A DNA stretch of 64,000 nucleotides, from the NCBI GenBank assembly GCA_016713865.1, contig JADJOG010000016.1:11605-75604 (forward strand), in the 5' to 3' direction. Source of the DNA: Flavobacteriales bacterium. GTDB lineage: Bacteria > Bacteroidota > Bacteroidia > Flavobacteriales_F > PHOS-HE28. Of the stretch, positions 9,888 through 19,912 are shown piece by piece (position 1 is the first letter of the stretch; each line of letters begins with the position of its first letter). Below the pieces are notes generated by a model, which was given only the letters and a program-made list of their open reading frames with translations, had not been told where the DNA came from and made no database searches. The translations under genes were made by a program, and so were the position numbers.

Positions 9888-11348
9888 ATGGAGAAGTTCG
9901 TAGGGGAGGGGCTCACATATGACGATGTGCTGCTTGTGCCCGCGTACAGCGAGGTGCTTCCCCGGCAGGTTGATGTGCGATCGCGCTTCTCCCGCGGCAT
10001 CATGTTGAACGTGCCGATCGTTTCCGCGGCGATGGATACCGTGACGGATGCTGAGTTGGCCATCGCCATCGCGCAACAGGGTGGAATCGGTGTCATACAC
10101 AAGAACCAGTCGGTGGCCGAGCAGGCCGCAGAGGTGCGCCGTGTGAAACGCTCTGAGAGCGGCATGATCCTGGATCCGGTGAAACTCGATCGGCAGGCCA
10201 CCGTGGGCGATGCGTTGCGCTTGATGGCCGAGAACCGCATCGGAGGCATCCCCGTGATCGATGGCGAGAACAATCTGGTGGGAATCGTCACCAATCGCGA
10301 TCTGCGCTTCGAGAAGCAAATGGCGCGGCCGGTGCAAGAGGTGATGACCTCCAAGGACATCATCACGGCGAAGCCCGATACAAACATGGCGCAGGCTGAG
10401 GAGATCCTTCAGAATCACAAGATCGAGAAACTGCCCGTGGTTGATGCCGCTGGAAAGCTCGCGGGCCTGATCACCTACAAGGACATCATCAAGCTGAAGC
10501 AGCGCCCGAACGCCTGCAAGGACAAGCTCGGCCGCCTGCGTGTGGCCGCGGCCATCGGTATCGCTGGCGATTCCATGGATCGCGCCAAGGCCTTGGTTGA
10601 TGCAGGGGTCGACGCCCTTGTGATCGATACCGCGCATGGGCATACGAAGGGCGTGATCGAGATGCTTCGCGCGGTGAAGGCGGCGTTCAAAGGAGTGGAG
10701 GTGATCGCGGGCAACATCGCGACCGCCGAAGCGGCGCGAGCGCTGGTTGAAGCGGGCGCTGATGGCGTGAAGATGGGCATCGGGCCGGGAAGCATATGCA
10801 CTACGCGCGTGATCGCTGGTGTAGGCGTTCCCCAACTCACAGCTGTGATGGATTGCGCCAGCGCCATCGCCGGAAGCGGTGTTCCGGTGATCGCCGACGG
10901 CGGGATACGCTACACGGGCGACGTGGTGAAGGCGCTGGCCGCAGGCGCGGGCACCGTAATGGTGGGCAGCATGTTCGCGGGCGTTGAAGAGAGCCCGGGC
11001 GAGACCATCATATACGAAGGCCGCCGGTTCAAGGCGTACAGGGGGATGGGCAGCATCGAGGCCATGCAGCAAGGCAGCAAGGACCGCTACTTCCAGGATA
11101 TGGAAGACGATATCAAGAAGCTGGTGCCCGAAGGCATCAGCGGCCGCGTGCCATACAAGGGCAAGCTGGCCGAAGTGATCCACCAGATCGTTGGCGGGCT
11201 ACGAGCGGGCATGGGTTATTGCGGCGCGGCGAATATGGAGGCCCTGCTGAGTGCTCGCTTCATCCGCATCACATCGGCCGGTGTGAAGGAGAGCCACCCG
11301 CACGATGTCTTCATCACCCGGGAGGCGCCCAATTACAGCCACATCTAG
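9888..11348 (+). CDS. guaB: IMP dehydrogenase
   Basis: 486 aa, the normal length. The start MEKFVGEGLTYDDVLLVPAY matches the usual Bacteroidota N-terminus; the longer reading from 9819 adds low-complexity sequence and would precede the transcription start. Two CBS domains lie at roughly residues 95-210. The catalytic loop GPGSICTTR carries Cys near residue 304, followed by ADGGIRYTGD and the mobile flap region near YRGMGS. It oxidises IMP to XMP with NAD+, the committed step of guanine nucleotide synthesis, in the cytoplasm. Transcribed alone. Confidence 0.95.
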   Translation: MEKFVGEGLTYDDVLLVPAYSEVLPRQVDVRSRFSRGIMLNVPIVSAAMDTVTDAELAIAIAQQGGIGVIHKNQSVAEQAAEVRRVKRSESGMILDPVKLDRQATVGDALRLMAENRIGGIPVIDGENNLVGIVTNRDLRFEKQMARPVQEVMTSKDIITAKPDTNMAQAEEILQNHKIEKLPVVDAAGKLAGLITYKDIIKLKQRPNACKDKLGRLRVAAAIGIAGDSMDRAKALVDAGVDALVIDTAHGHTKGVIEMLRAVKAAFKGVEVIAGNIATAEAARALVEAGADGVKMGIGPGSICTTRVIAGVGVPQLTAVMDCASAIAGSGVPVIADGGIRYTGDVVKALAAGAGTVMVGSMFAGVEESPGETIIYEGRRFKAYRGMGSIEAMQQGSKDRYFQDMEDDIKKLVPEGISGRVPYKGKLAEVIHQIVGGLRAGMGYCGAANMEALLSARFIRITSAGVKESHPHDVFITREAPNYSHI

Positions 11349-11384
11349 GAGGGGCTTGGCCGGGCACGGCATTCGAACAGCAGC

Positions 11385-12183
11385 ATGACTTGGCTATTTG
11401 GCGCGCTTGCCTTCGCAGCGCTGTGCTATGCGACCTTGTGCCTGCTTTATTGGCTCTTTCAAGAGCGCTTCATTTTCCTGCGCTATGATCTGGCGTTGCG
11501 CTACCGCTTCAGGTTCGGCGGCCGCTACACCGAATGCTGGCTCGATAGGCCCGATGGCGCGCGGCTGCACGCGCTCTGGTTCAAGGCGCGCGAACCCAAG
11601 GGCGTGGTCCTCTACTTCCATGGGCATTCCGGCAATCTGAAGCGCTGGGGCAGGCAGGCGGCGCGTTTCGTGGCCTTGGGTCACGATGTGCTCATGCCCG
11701 ACCCGCGCGGCTATGGCAAGAGCACAGGGCGTCTGAGTGAAGCCGCGGTTTTGGCAGATGCCGTGGCTTGGTTCGATTGGCTAGGACCAGGTTGGCCAGA
11801 AGAATATCACACTTTACGGACGTTCGTTGGGCAGTGCATTCGCCACGCCGGTGGCGGCACTGCGCGCACCGCGCATGCTGCTCCTCGAGACGCCATTCAA
11901 TAACCTGATCGACGTGAGCTGGTCGCAGGTGCCGCTTTTCCCATACCGCTGGCTGATCCGCTATCCGTTCCGAAACGATGTAGCGATCCGGAGCGTGAGC
12001 TGTCCGGTGCGCATCTTCCACGGGACGCGCGATAATGTGGTGCCGCTGGCCTGCGCCCTGAAGCTTTACGCCGAGGTGCCCTCGCATGTGGATCGTGAAG
12101 CCATGGTGATCCAAGGTGCCCGCCACAACGATCTGTACCGGTTCCAGCAATTCAAGGAGGCGCTGCGCGGGCTCCTGCGCTAA
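11385..12183 (+). CDS. Membrane-anchored alpha/beta hydrolase, one frameshift
   Basis: About 266 aa when joined. A single N-terminal hydrophobic helix (residues 2-22) is followed by a hydrolase core. Visible blocks are YFHGHSGN (oxyanion region), PDPRGYGKSTG, the nucleophile elbow GRSLGS just after the break, the acid region FHGTRDNVVPL, and the final His in GARHNDL. The frame change lies around 11800, just before the elbow, by one extra base. The arrangement resembles the Bem46/ABHD13-like and FrsA-like group of serine hydrolases. Substrate unknown; cytoplasmic or periplasmic orientation is not settled. Confidence 0.75.
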
Positions 12184-12220
12184 CCGAGATCCCGCTGCCT
12201 GACCGGCCGCCTCCATCGGC

Positions 12221-12228
12221 TACATTCG
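12221..12228 (+). promoter_or_regulatory. -7 element for the FKBP gene
   Basis: TACATTCG, the same variant as upstream of the epimerase gene, 18 nt before the ATG at 12247. No clear -33 element. Confidence 0.4.
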
Positions 12229-12246
12229 CCGCCCTTAACCGCACCC

Positions 12247-12948
12247 ATGACCACCCGCATCATTACCGCATTCTTCGCTACCGCCGTGATCGCCAGCTGC
12301 TCCAACGGGCAGAAGGACCGCGCGATCCTCTCAACCGAGATCGATTCCGTGAGCTACGCCATCGGTGCTGACATCGGCGGCAACTTCAAACGCAACAAGC
12401 TCGAGAACGTGAATGTGCTGGCCTTGTCGAATGGCATGCGCGACGCGCTCGATAGCAATGCGCTCATGAGCGAGGAACAAGTGCAGCAGGTCGTGCAAGC
12501 GTATATGATGAAGCTGCAGGCCGAGAAGATGAAGGCCGAACAGGCCCAAGGGGAGGAGAACAGGATCGCGGGCGAGAAATTCCTCGCTGAGAATGGCAAA
12601 CGAAAGGAGGTGACCACGACCGGTAGCGGTCTGCAATACGAGGTGATCAAGATGGGCACGGGCGCGAAGCCGAAATTGGAGGAGCAGGTCAAGGTGCACT
12701 ACCATGGCACCTTGATCAACGGGACCATGTTCGATAGCTCGGTTGAAAGGGGCAAGCCCATTGAGTATCCTGTGAACGGATTCGTTCAAGGCTGGCAGGA
12801 GGCGCTGCAGATGATGCCGGTTGGCAGCAAATGGAAGATCTATGTGCCGAGCGAGCTCGGTTACGGTTCACAAGCCGCTCCTGGTGGAAAGATCCCTGCG
12901 AACAGCACCCTCGTATTCGAGCTGGAGCTGTTGGAGATCCTGAAGTGA
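12247..12948 (+). CDS. FKBP-type peptidyl-prolyl isomerase lipoprotein (FkpA/Mip-like)
   Basis: 233 aa. The signal sequence ends in a lipobox-like AVIASC, so Cys18 is probably lipidated. Residues 30-120 form a helical, Glu/Lys-rich dimerisation region with the family's SVSYAIGADIG motif. Residues 125-233 are the FKBP domain: GLQYEVI, VKVHYHGTLINGTMFDSS, AAPGGKIPANSTLVFELELL. It catalyses cis-trans isomerisation of prolyl bonds and assists folding of exported proteins, probably at the periplasmic face of a membrane. Confidence 0.9.
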   Translation: MTTRIITAFFATAVIASCSNGQKDRAILSTEIDSVSYAIGADIGGNFKRNKLENVNVLALSNGMRDALDSNALMSEEQVQQVVQAYMMKLQAEKMKAEQAQGEENRIAGEKFLAENGKRKEVTTTGSGLQYEVIKMGTGAKPKLEEQVKVHYHGTLINGTMFDSSVERGKPIEYPVNGFVQGWQEALQMMPVGSKWKIYVPSELGYGSQAAPGGKIPANSTLVFELELLEILK

Positions 12949-12951
12949 TCG

Positions 12952-13224
12952 TTATGGATGTCCGGGGAGCGGCATCCAATGCGATACCTCGCTGAAGAAG
13001 CGGTTGCTGGTGCCTTCGCCATGCCAGAAATGGGGCGGACCTGAGTAGCCGGTCTTGCTCGGATTGGTCAGGAAGAAGTCCTTGGCGAACCGCATGACCA
13101 CTACATGGCGGTTCTCCGTTGCTCCGGATTTCCCTGGCAGATAGATCGTGTTCTGAGGAAGGAAACAGAGCACCCTTTGCCCATCATCGGGCAGTTGATC
13201 CTCAACAGCGATCCAAGCGCTCAT
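12952..13224 (-). CDS. DUF551-like protein
   Basis: 90 aa from the ATG at 13224 (MSAWIAVEDQLPDDGQ). The longer reading to 13251 is rejected because it adds residues before the conserved WIAVEDQLP opening. The C-terminal block VSHWMPLPGHP and central PHFWHGEGTSNR match the DUF551 pattern, common in phage and mobile genes but also scattered in bacterial chromosomes. No catalytic motif is evident; function unknown. It begins 14 nt after the malate synthase stop on the same strand, so it could be cotranscribed; TACATTGC at 13255-13248 on the minus strand could be its own -7 element. Confidence 0.7.
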   Translation of the reverse strand: MSAWIAVEDQLPDDGQRVLCFLPQNTIYLPGKSGATENRHVVVMRFAKDFFLTNPSKTGYSGPPHFWHGEGTSNRFFSEVSHWMPLPGHP

Positions 13225-13238
13225 TCCGTTGATCCGCG

Positions 13239-14786
13239 TTAACGGGGGCAATGTAGGCGGCTCAGGCCTGCGGCTCTAATGGCACCTGTTCCGAGGATCA
13301 GGTCCAGTGCGAGCTGCACCGCCTGCTCAACCAGCTTCTTGGTACGGACATCTGCCTCGGCGAACATCTTATCGGCCTCCTTGCGCACTAGGTATCGCAG
13401 CAGGTCGGGCTTGATCTCGAGTTGCGTGGCGGTGATCACGCCTTGGCGCGAATGACACCATTGCCAGAGCAGGCGGATCGCAAGACGAAGCGATGAGCGA
13501 TCGTGCAATCGGCTTCCTTGAACCACCCAGGCGTTGCCCTGCCAGCGGTACACGAGCGAGCGCAGAATGGTGCGGATCGCTCCCACGAGGCTCTCGACGG
13601 ATATGGCACCCGCAGGGCGCTGCACCAGATCGGCTGGAGCGATCGCTGTCTCGCGTGCGTAATTGAGCTGATGGGCCAGCGGCATCATCTTGTTGAATTG
13701 CGCGATGGCGGCATTCACCGTATCGATGTGCACCACCATGGTCCCATCGAAGCCATCGGCGGCCTCACGCTCCTTATCAGCAAGCATCTCCTGGTAATCA
13801 GGTTTCAGCTTCGCGGGGTCGAGCGGCGGAAGCACGAAACTGGGCGCTCTGATGGCGTGCGCTCCGCGCCGATGGCACACCCCGATAAGGTGGAGCGCCT
13901 GGGATCGCAGGAAAGGCGCATTCAATCCGATTGCCTCGCGATCCGGCAGCACGGGCGATTCCGGACCATGGAACAGAGCGATGTGATCGGCGGCATAGCC
14001 TTGCGGATCGATGCTGAGCCCAGCGCCGTGGTGCATCAGCTCGAAGAGGATCTCATCGGCCTCCAATGCACCAGCGATTGAATCGATCATCACGGTGGCG
14101 CGGATCGATCCGCGCGGCACGTCGAGGTGCGATTCGAGCTCATCGAACAGCTGTGCCCAAAGCCGGGCCTCGCGGTGGCCATGCACATCGCGAAGCACCA
14201 GATATAGGCCGCCTTGCCGTTCACGCATGGGGCGCAGTGCGTGGGTGCCTAGCATGGCAAGGTCGAGGAGCGCGGCTGGTGCCGGTTCGTCCTTATGCAG
14301 CACGCCCGGTTCGAGCACGTGCAACGGACGCGGCGCGATCATCAGCCGCGTTGATGACTTCGGATTGGCCCTCACACGGCCTTCTGCTGGGTCGAGGTAG
14401 GCGAGGTCGAGCTTGGCGGCGCGCTCCAGCACTCGATGAGCGCGAAGCATGCTCCACGCATCACCGCAGGTGAAGTTCCACAGGTCGGCGATGTAGCTCT
14501 TCGCACCGGCGTTCAGCCCGTTGATGAGTTCGCTGCGCGTGCATCCTCCAACCAATTCCACACGGCGCTCTAGCAGCTGGTCCGGCACGGGATCGATCCG
14601 CCATTCAGTGCGGCGCACATGTTCGGTTTCGGCCAACTGAGCCACATCGCCAGCACGCAGTTCAGCGCGACGCTTCTCGCGGAGCGGCACCAGCGAACGG
14701 CGGCGCTGCTCGAACCGATTGATCAGAACGGTGAGCAGGTCCCGAGAGGAATCACGAAGCGTGGTTTCGATGGTCTTCGCTTCCAT
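13239..14786 (-). CDS. aceB: Divergent malate synthase (A-type)
   Basis: 515 aa from the ATG at 14786 (MEAKTIETTLRDSS). The longer upstream reading is Pro/Leu-rich noise. Similarity to malate synthase A is spread along the protein: SYIADLWNFT and DAWSMLRAHR near the N-terminus, RGSIRATVMID, ADEILFELMHHGAGL, CHRRGAHAI, FDGTMVVHIDTVN, and a late LHDRSSLRLAIRLLWQW where the catalytic Asp is expected. The usual signature GLNxGxWDY is replaced by GLSIDPQGY, and the metal-binding Glu of the VLIET strand is Asp here. It would condense glyoxylate with acetyl-CoA in the glyoxylate shunt. No isocitrate lyase is nearby. The changed active-site residues leave activity uncertain. Confidence 0.7.
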   Translation of the reverse strand: MEAKTIETTLRDSSRDLLTVLINRFEQRRRSLVPLREKRRAELRAGDVAQLAETEHVRRTEWRIDPVPDQLLERRVELVGGCTRSELINGLNAGAKSYIADLWNFTCGDAWSMLRAHRVLERAAKLDLAYLDPAEGRVRANPKSSTRLMIAPRPLHVLEPGVLHKDEPAPAALLDLAMLGTHALRPMRERQGGLYLVLRDVHGHREARLWAQLFDELESHLDVPRGSIRATVMIDSIAGALEADEILFELMHHGAGLSIDPQGYAADHIALFHGPESPVLPDREAIGLNAPFLRSQALHLIGVCHRRGAHAIRAPSFVLPPLDPAKLKPDYQEMLADKEREAADGFDGTMVVHIDTVNAAIAQFNKMMPLAHQLNYARETAIAPADLVQRPAGAISVESLVGAIRTILRSLVYRWQGNAWVVQGSRLHDRSSLRLAIRLLWQWCHSRQGVITATQLEIKPDLLRYLVRKEADKMFAEADVRTKKLVEQAVQLALDLILGTGAIRAAGLSRLHCPR

Positions 14787-14961
14787 GGTGGCGGTGAAGG
14801 CGCGCGTTCTACGGGTCGGCAGGCTCGATTGTTCGATGAAATGAAGAAGAAGGAGGCAAGGGCAGGAAGCAGGAGCAGGAGGTAATGGCAAGAGGAATGG
14901 TCTTGGCAACTGCCAACTGCCTGTCGCAAAATGCCACCTACCTGATAGCAACCGCCAATTA

Positions 14962-16107
14962 TCAACCCACTTCCAGATCCTCTTCGCGCTCAGCAATGGT
15001 GCGCAGGCGAGGGTGCATCACCGCGAAGAAGAGCGGCGGAACAAGACTGAGCATCATGGTGCCGGGGTAGCCTGTAGGCAATTGCGGCGCGGAGTCGATG
15101 CTGTGCAGCGTCTGGTACTTCTTGCTCGCTTTCCAGTGGTGGTCGCTATGGCGCGTGAGCTCGAATAAGGTGAGCCTTCCCAGCAGGTGGTCGCTGTTCC
15201 AGGAATGCACATGCTCCACGCGGCGGTAGCGGCCTTGCGCATCACGGGTGCGGCGCAACCCGTAGTGCTCGATATAATTCACGGTTTCAAGAGCAGCGCG
15301 CCAAGCGAGCGCAGCGATCACGAAGTATGCGGTCACGTATGGGCCGAACGTGGTAACAATGGCTACGAGCAATCCAAGCTGCCAGCAGATGGCTTGAAGC
15401 ATCTCATTGCGCCATCCGTAGGGTGCGAGGCCTGCCTTGCGCATGCGGCCGGCTTCGATCCGCCATGCGCTTACGAAACTGAAGACAAGGCTGCGCAGCC
15501 AGAAGGCATAGAGCCATTCACCGTAACGCGCGCTGGCGGGGTCCTCGGGTGTGGCCACGCGCTTGTGGTGGCCGCGATTGTGCTCGATGATGAAGTGCAT
15601 GTACAAGCTGGTGAGCAACAGCGCGCGGGCCATGTCGCGCTCCCAGCGCTTCGCGCGATGCCCAAGCTCATGCGCCACGTTGATCCCATAAATGCCGCAA
15701 AGGATTCCCATGCTAGCGATACGTCCAGCCGTCTCCCACCACAAGAGGCCGGGTTCGGCCACTTGCACCAGGAAAACGAGGAGCAGGGCCCATTGCACCG
15801 GCACCAACGCATAAACCATCCAATCGAATAGCGGGTCATCCTTCACGATCGCTTCCTCATCCGCAGTGAGATTGTCGGGCCGGTGGCGAACAAGCAGCTC
15901 CAGCAAAGGCACCAGCACGAAGGCATGCAAAGGCAGGGCCCAGGTCCATGCGCCATGGGCAAAGAAGCCAACCAGTGCCCATGCAGGCGCGATGAAGGTG
16001 ACCAGGTAGCGCAGTGCGCGAAGGCGAGGCTGATAACGAGAAGATGGTTGAATTGCCGGCAGTTCCACGAGCGAAAAGTAGCCCCCTCCGCAACCCCATC
16101 GCACCAT
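14962..16107 (-). CDS. alkB: AlkB-family alkane 1-monooxygenase (integral-membrane di-iron hydroxylase)
   Basis: 381 aa from the first ATG (16107). The first 25 residues look unlike the family, and a GTG at 16068 may be the true start. There are several transmembrane helices. All four histidine boxes are present: HELGHR, EHNRGHHKR, NYIEHYGL and RHSDHHWKAS. These bind the di-iron centre that hydroxylates terminal methyl groups of alkanes or fatty-acid-like substrates, using electrons from rubredoxin. No rubredoxin gene is adjacent. It lies 175 bp upstream of the malate synthase gene on the same strand, so acetyl-CoA from alkane oxidation could feed the glyoxylate shunt. Substrate range cannot be read from sequence. 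Confidence 0.85.
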   Translation of the reverse strand: MVRWGCGGGYFSLVELPAIQPSSRYQPRLRALRYLVTFIAPAWALVGFFAHGAWTWALPLHAFVLVPLLELLVRHRPDNLTADEEAIVKDDPLFDWMVYALVPVQWALLLVFLVQVAEPGLLWWETAGRIASMGILCGIYGINVAHELGHRAKRWERDMARALLLTSLYMHFIIEHNRGHHKRVATPEDPASARYGEWLYAFWLRSLVFSFVSAWRIEAGRMRKAGLAPYGWRNEMLQAICWQLGLLVAIVTTFGPYVTAYFVIAALAWRAALETVNYIEHYGLRRTRDAQGRYRRVEHVHSWNSDHLLGRLTLFELTRHSDHHWKASKKYQTLHSIDSAPQLPTGYPGTMMLSLVPPLFFAVMHPRLRTIAEREEDLEVG

Positions 16108-16173
16108 GTCACGGCAACAGGCACCTCGTTACCTTCGGCGCCCTTGAAAACCCGCATTTCCGCGGGGGCTCCC

Positions 16174-17490
16174 ATGAAGACCAACATCACCCTGCTCGCC
16201 CTCATGCTCGCAGCAACAGCCACGGCGCAACGCAGCGCCATCGCCTACACCGAATTCGATCTCGATAACGGCATGCACGTGATCCTGCATCAGGATAATA
16301 GCACGCCCATCGTTTGCGTGAGCGTGATGTACCACGTGGGGAGCAAGAACGAGGACCCCACCCGCCGCGGCTTCGCCCACTTCTTTGAGCATCTCCTGTT
16401 CGAGGGCAGCGCCAACATCGGTCGTGGCGAATTCAGCAAGCACGTTGAACGCGCCGGTGGCGTGCTCAACGCCAACACCACGGCCGATAGGACCTATTAC
16501 TATGAGGTGCTCCCCAGCAATCAGATCGAACTCGGCCTTTGGCTCGAGAGCGAGCGCATGCTGCACGCCAAGGTGGATCAGAAGGGCGTTGATACCCAGC
16601 GCGAGGTGGTGAAGGAGGAGCGCCGCCAGCGGTACGAGAACCAGCCGTATGGAACCATCCTGCTCGAAGTGCTCGATCGCGCCTACGATACCCATCCTTA
16701 CAAATGGCCCACGATCGGGTTCATGGAAGACCTGAATGCCGCGAGCGAGGCTGACTATCAGGCGTTCTACAAGAAATTCTACGTGCCCAACAACGCGGTG
16801 CTGGTGATCGCGGGCGATATCGATGTCGCGCAGGCCCGGGCCCTGGCCACGAAATACTTCAAGGAAATCCCGCGTGGCGCTGACGTAGTGCAGCCCTCCG
16901 TGGTTGAAGCACCGCTGAAAGGGGAGAGGCGCGGCGTGGTTCACGACCGCATCCAATTGCCGGCGGTGGTGCTGGGCTACCGTATTCCGCCCACGGGCAG
17001 CAAGGACTACTACGCCGTGGATCTGCTGAACCGGCTGCTGAGCAGCGGCAACAGCAGCAGATTGAACATCGCGCTGAAGGATCAGCAGCAGAAGGCCGTG
17101 GCCACCGGCGCCTTCAACCTGCCATTCGAGCAAGGCGGCCTCGCGATCCTGTATGCGATCGCCAATGCCGGAGTTGACGCTGCCGCGCTGGAGCAGGCCA
17201 TGCAAGCCGAATTAGAGCGCGTGAAGCGCGATGGTGTGCCCAAGGATGAATTCGCCAAGCTGGTGGCGCAGCTTGAGATGGAGAGCGTGCAGGACCGTTC
17301 GCGCATCGCGGGGATCGCCAGCGACCTCGCGCGCTGCCACATGCTCATGGGCGATGCGCGCTTGGTGAACTCCGAGATCGATCGTTACCTGGCATTAACT
17401 CCCGACGACCTGAAGCGCGCGGCCAGCACCTACTTCGGAAACGACCGCGTGGCTTTGCATTACCTGCCGGTTGGCGCCAAGCAACCCTGA
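16174..17490 (+). CDS. Exported M16 zinc peptidase (catalytic subunit)
   Basis: 438 aa from the ATG at 16174, which gives a standard signal peptide (MKTNITLLALML, cleavage near TATAQ). The inverted zinc motif HFFEH sits in the FAHFFEHLLFEGS block near residue 68, with the supporting Glu downstream in REVVKEERRQRYE. It is a single M16 unit of two similar halves. It probably degrades peptides in the periplasm. The next gene, 13 nt downstream, encodes a relative without the zinc motif; such active/inactive pairs usually form heterodimers. A TACCTTCG at 16130-16137 may be the -7 element. Confidence 0.9.
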   Translation: MKTNITLLALMLAATATAQRSAIAYTEFDLDNGMHVILHQDNSTPIVCVSVMYHVGSKNEDPTRRGFAHFFEHLLFEGSANIGRGEFSKHVERAGGVLNANTTADRTYYYEVLPSNQIELGLWLESERMLHAKVDQKGVDTQREVVKEERRQRYENQPYGTILLEVLDRAYDTHPYKWPTIGFMEDLNAASEADYQAFYKKFYVPNNAVLVIAGDIDVAQARALATKYFKEIPRGADVVQPSVVEAPLKGERRGVVHDRIQLPAVVLGYRIPPTGSKDYYAVDLLNRLLSSGNSSRLNIALKDQQQKAVATGAFNLPFEQGGLAILYAIANAGVDAAALEQAMQAELERVKRDGVPKDEFAKLVAQLEMESVQDRSRIAGIASDLARCHMLMGDARLVNSEIDRYLALTPDDLKRAASTYFGNDRVALHYLPVGAKQP

Positions 17491-17503
17491 GTCGCACACC
17501 GCC

Positions 17504-19745
17504 ATGAACGCTCTCAACATGAAAGCCACTTCTTCAACAGCGCGCCGCGCGGCTTGCACCGCGCTGCTCATTCTTCCCTTGATCATGAACGCTCAGCTCG
17601 ATCGCAGCAAACCACCCGTGCCCGCACAGCCGCCCGCAGTGCATGTGGGCGAGCACAAGACCTTCACCCTGCCAAATGGCCTGCGCGTGATCGTGGTCGA
17701 GAATCGGAAGCTCTCCTTGGTGAGCGTTCAGGTGCGATTCGATATGTTTCCGATAGTGCAAAAAAAGCATGCCAATGCCATAGAGCTCATGGACGAGTTG
17801 CTCGCCGCTGGAACTGCCAAGCACAGCAAGGCCGATATCGATGAGCGCATCGACCGTATGGGGGCTCAGCTGGCCACCGGCCCGGAAGGGGTTTATGCAA
17901 GCGTGCTGAGCAAGCACCTGAGCGCCATGCTTCCGTTGTTCGCCGATGTGGTGCGCAATCCGGCTTTCCCTGAGCAGGAATTCCAGAGCGCGCGCCAGCG
18001 CATGACCAGCGAAGTGAAGCAGCGCAAGGATGATCCATCGGCCATCGCTGAAGCAGTCGGTCGAGCGGCCATCTTCTCGAAGAGCCATCCGTACGGAGAG
18101 ATCGCCACAACGAAGAGCCTCGGCACCTTGCAGCGCGAGCAAGCTGCCGCATGCCATGCCAAATTCTTCCGCCCCGAGATCGGCTATCTCGTTTTCGTGG
18201 GCGATATCAATGAGAAGGAAGCGAAGGCCCTCGCCAAGAGCCATTTCGGCGACTGGAAGCCGTCGCAGCGGTACGTGGTGGTGCACGAGGATGGCACCCA
18301 GACCCTTGATGGTTTCGGCGAAGTGCGTTTCTTGGACAAGCCTAGGGTGCCCAGCGGCCCACGCCGCGTGGTGATGGTTGATCGGCCGGGCGCAGCGCAG
18401 TCCATCATCCGGATCGGATTCCCGCTGAACCTGCATCCGAAGGACAATCGCGCATTGGCCGCACAGGTGATGAACACGATACTCGGCGGCGGCGTGTTCA
18501 ATGCGCGGCTGATGCAGAACCTGCGCGAGGACAAAGGCTGGACCTACGGCTGCTACGCGAACCTGGAAAGCGATCGATTCAACGGCTACTTCACGGCCAG
18601 CGCAAGCGTGCGCACCGCCGTTACCGATAGCGCTGTGGCTGAGATGATGAAGGAGCTCGAGCGCATGCGCACCACCAAAGTGACCACTGAAGAGCTCGAC
18701 TTGGCCAAGCAGTTCATGGCCGGAAGCTTCGGCCGCAATCTCGAGGATCCGCGCACGATCGCGCGCTTCGCGCTGAATACCTACTTGAACGAATTGCCAA
18801 AGGATCATTACTCCACCTACTTGAAGCGCCTCGATGCGATCACCAGCGACGATGTCCAAGCCGCTGCGGAAGCCTTCCTGCATCCGGACAACGCGGTGAT
18901 CCTTGTGGTTGGGGATAAGAACAAGCTTCAAGCGCGATTGGCGCCGCTCAGCTGGAATCAGGGGCAGCCTGTGATGGAGCTCGATGCTGATGGCGATCGA
19001 TACGTTGAGACCTTCGAGCCGGTGCGCGATCGCACGGCTGAGCAAGTGATCGAGCGCCATCTCGAGGCGATCGGTGGGCGGGCCGCCATTGCACGGATCA
19101 AGGATATGCGAATGGGCCTTTCAACAGAGATGGCCGGAACGCCTGTTGAAGTGATGCAGTGGTATGGTCCCGATGGTCTCTTCCGCTCACAGGCAAAGGC
19201 GAATGGCGCCGTGATCCAGGAAGAGATTTTTGATGGACAGCGCGGCCTGCGTCGCAACGCCATGGGCACCGTGGAACTCGAGGATCATGATCTGGCCGAA
19301 GTGCGGTTCAATGGCCATCCGGTTCCTGAGCTGCATTATGCCAAGGAGGTCGAACGCGCTACGCTCAGCGGCCGCACGAGCATCGATGGCAAGCCCGTGC
19401 TCAAGGTGCATATGGTCCTGTTTGCAGGCGGCACCGTGGGTGACTATTTCGATGAGCAGAGTGGCCTGAAACTGCGTCGCGTGGAGCTGCGGTCGAGGAG
19501 GGCAGCCCATGGCGATCACCACGGACTATAGCGACTACCAGGAAGCAGGCGGCGTGCGCTTTCCCCGCACCATCACGCAGATAGGGGGGCCTTCAGGCGA
19601 TGTCACGCTCAGGGTCACCTCTATCGATATGAACACGGGATTGAAGTCGGAGAACTTCGTAACCAACCTGCCGGAGCGCGTGGTGCCTGAGCACAAGGAG
19701 CCGATCGAGGAGAACCCGATGGAGACTCCGCCTCAAGACGAGTAG
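17504..19745 (+). CDS. Inactive M16 peptidase homologue with C-terminal LolA-like domain, one frameshift
   Basis: About 746 aa. A signal peptide ends near IMNAQ. The M16 fold is clear (LPNGLRVIVVENRKLSLVSV, then NLREDKGWTYGCYANLES), but the zinc site HxxEH is replaced by ELMDEL, so it should be catalytically dead and act as the partner of the preceding peptidase. After about residue 510 it continues with a domain like outer-membrane lipoprotein-sorting proteins (EQVIERHLEAIGGRAAIARI, followed by beta strands), a fusion seen in Bacteroidota. The frame changes near 19495 by one extra base, and the domain continues to the stop at 19745. The ATG at 17504 was chosen over an earlier one that overlaps the peptidase gene. 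Confidence 0.8.
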
Positions 19746-19912
19746 GTTGATCGAGCGATGTTCGGCACGGCCCGCGCTCGATCACCTCGGCTCAAGCGCG
19801 AGCTTGAAAGAATTCTCTTCGCTTTCCGCTGGCATCGACTTAACGATCGCTTCAAATGGTGAATGATCTGATCTAATCATGCCTTAATAGTGCTGGGGTT
19901 GCTTTGCCGCCG

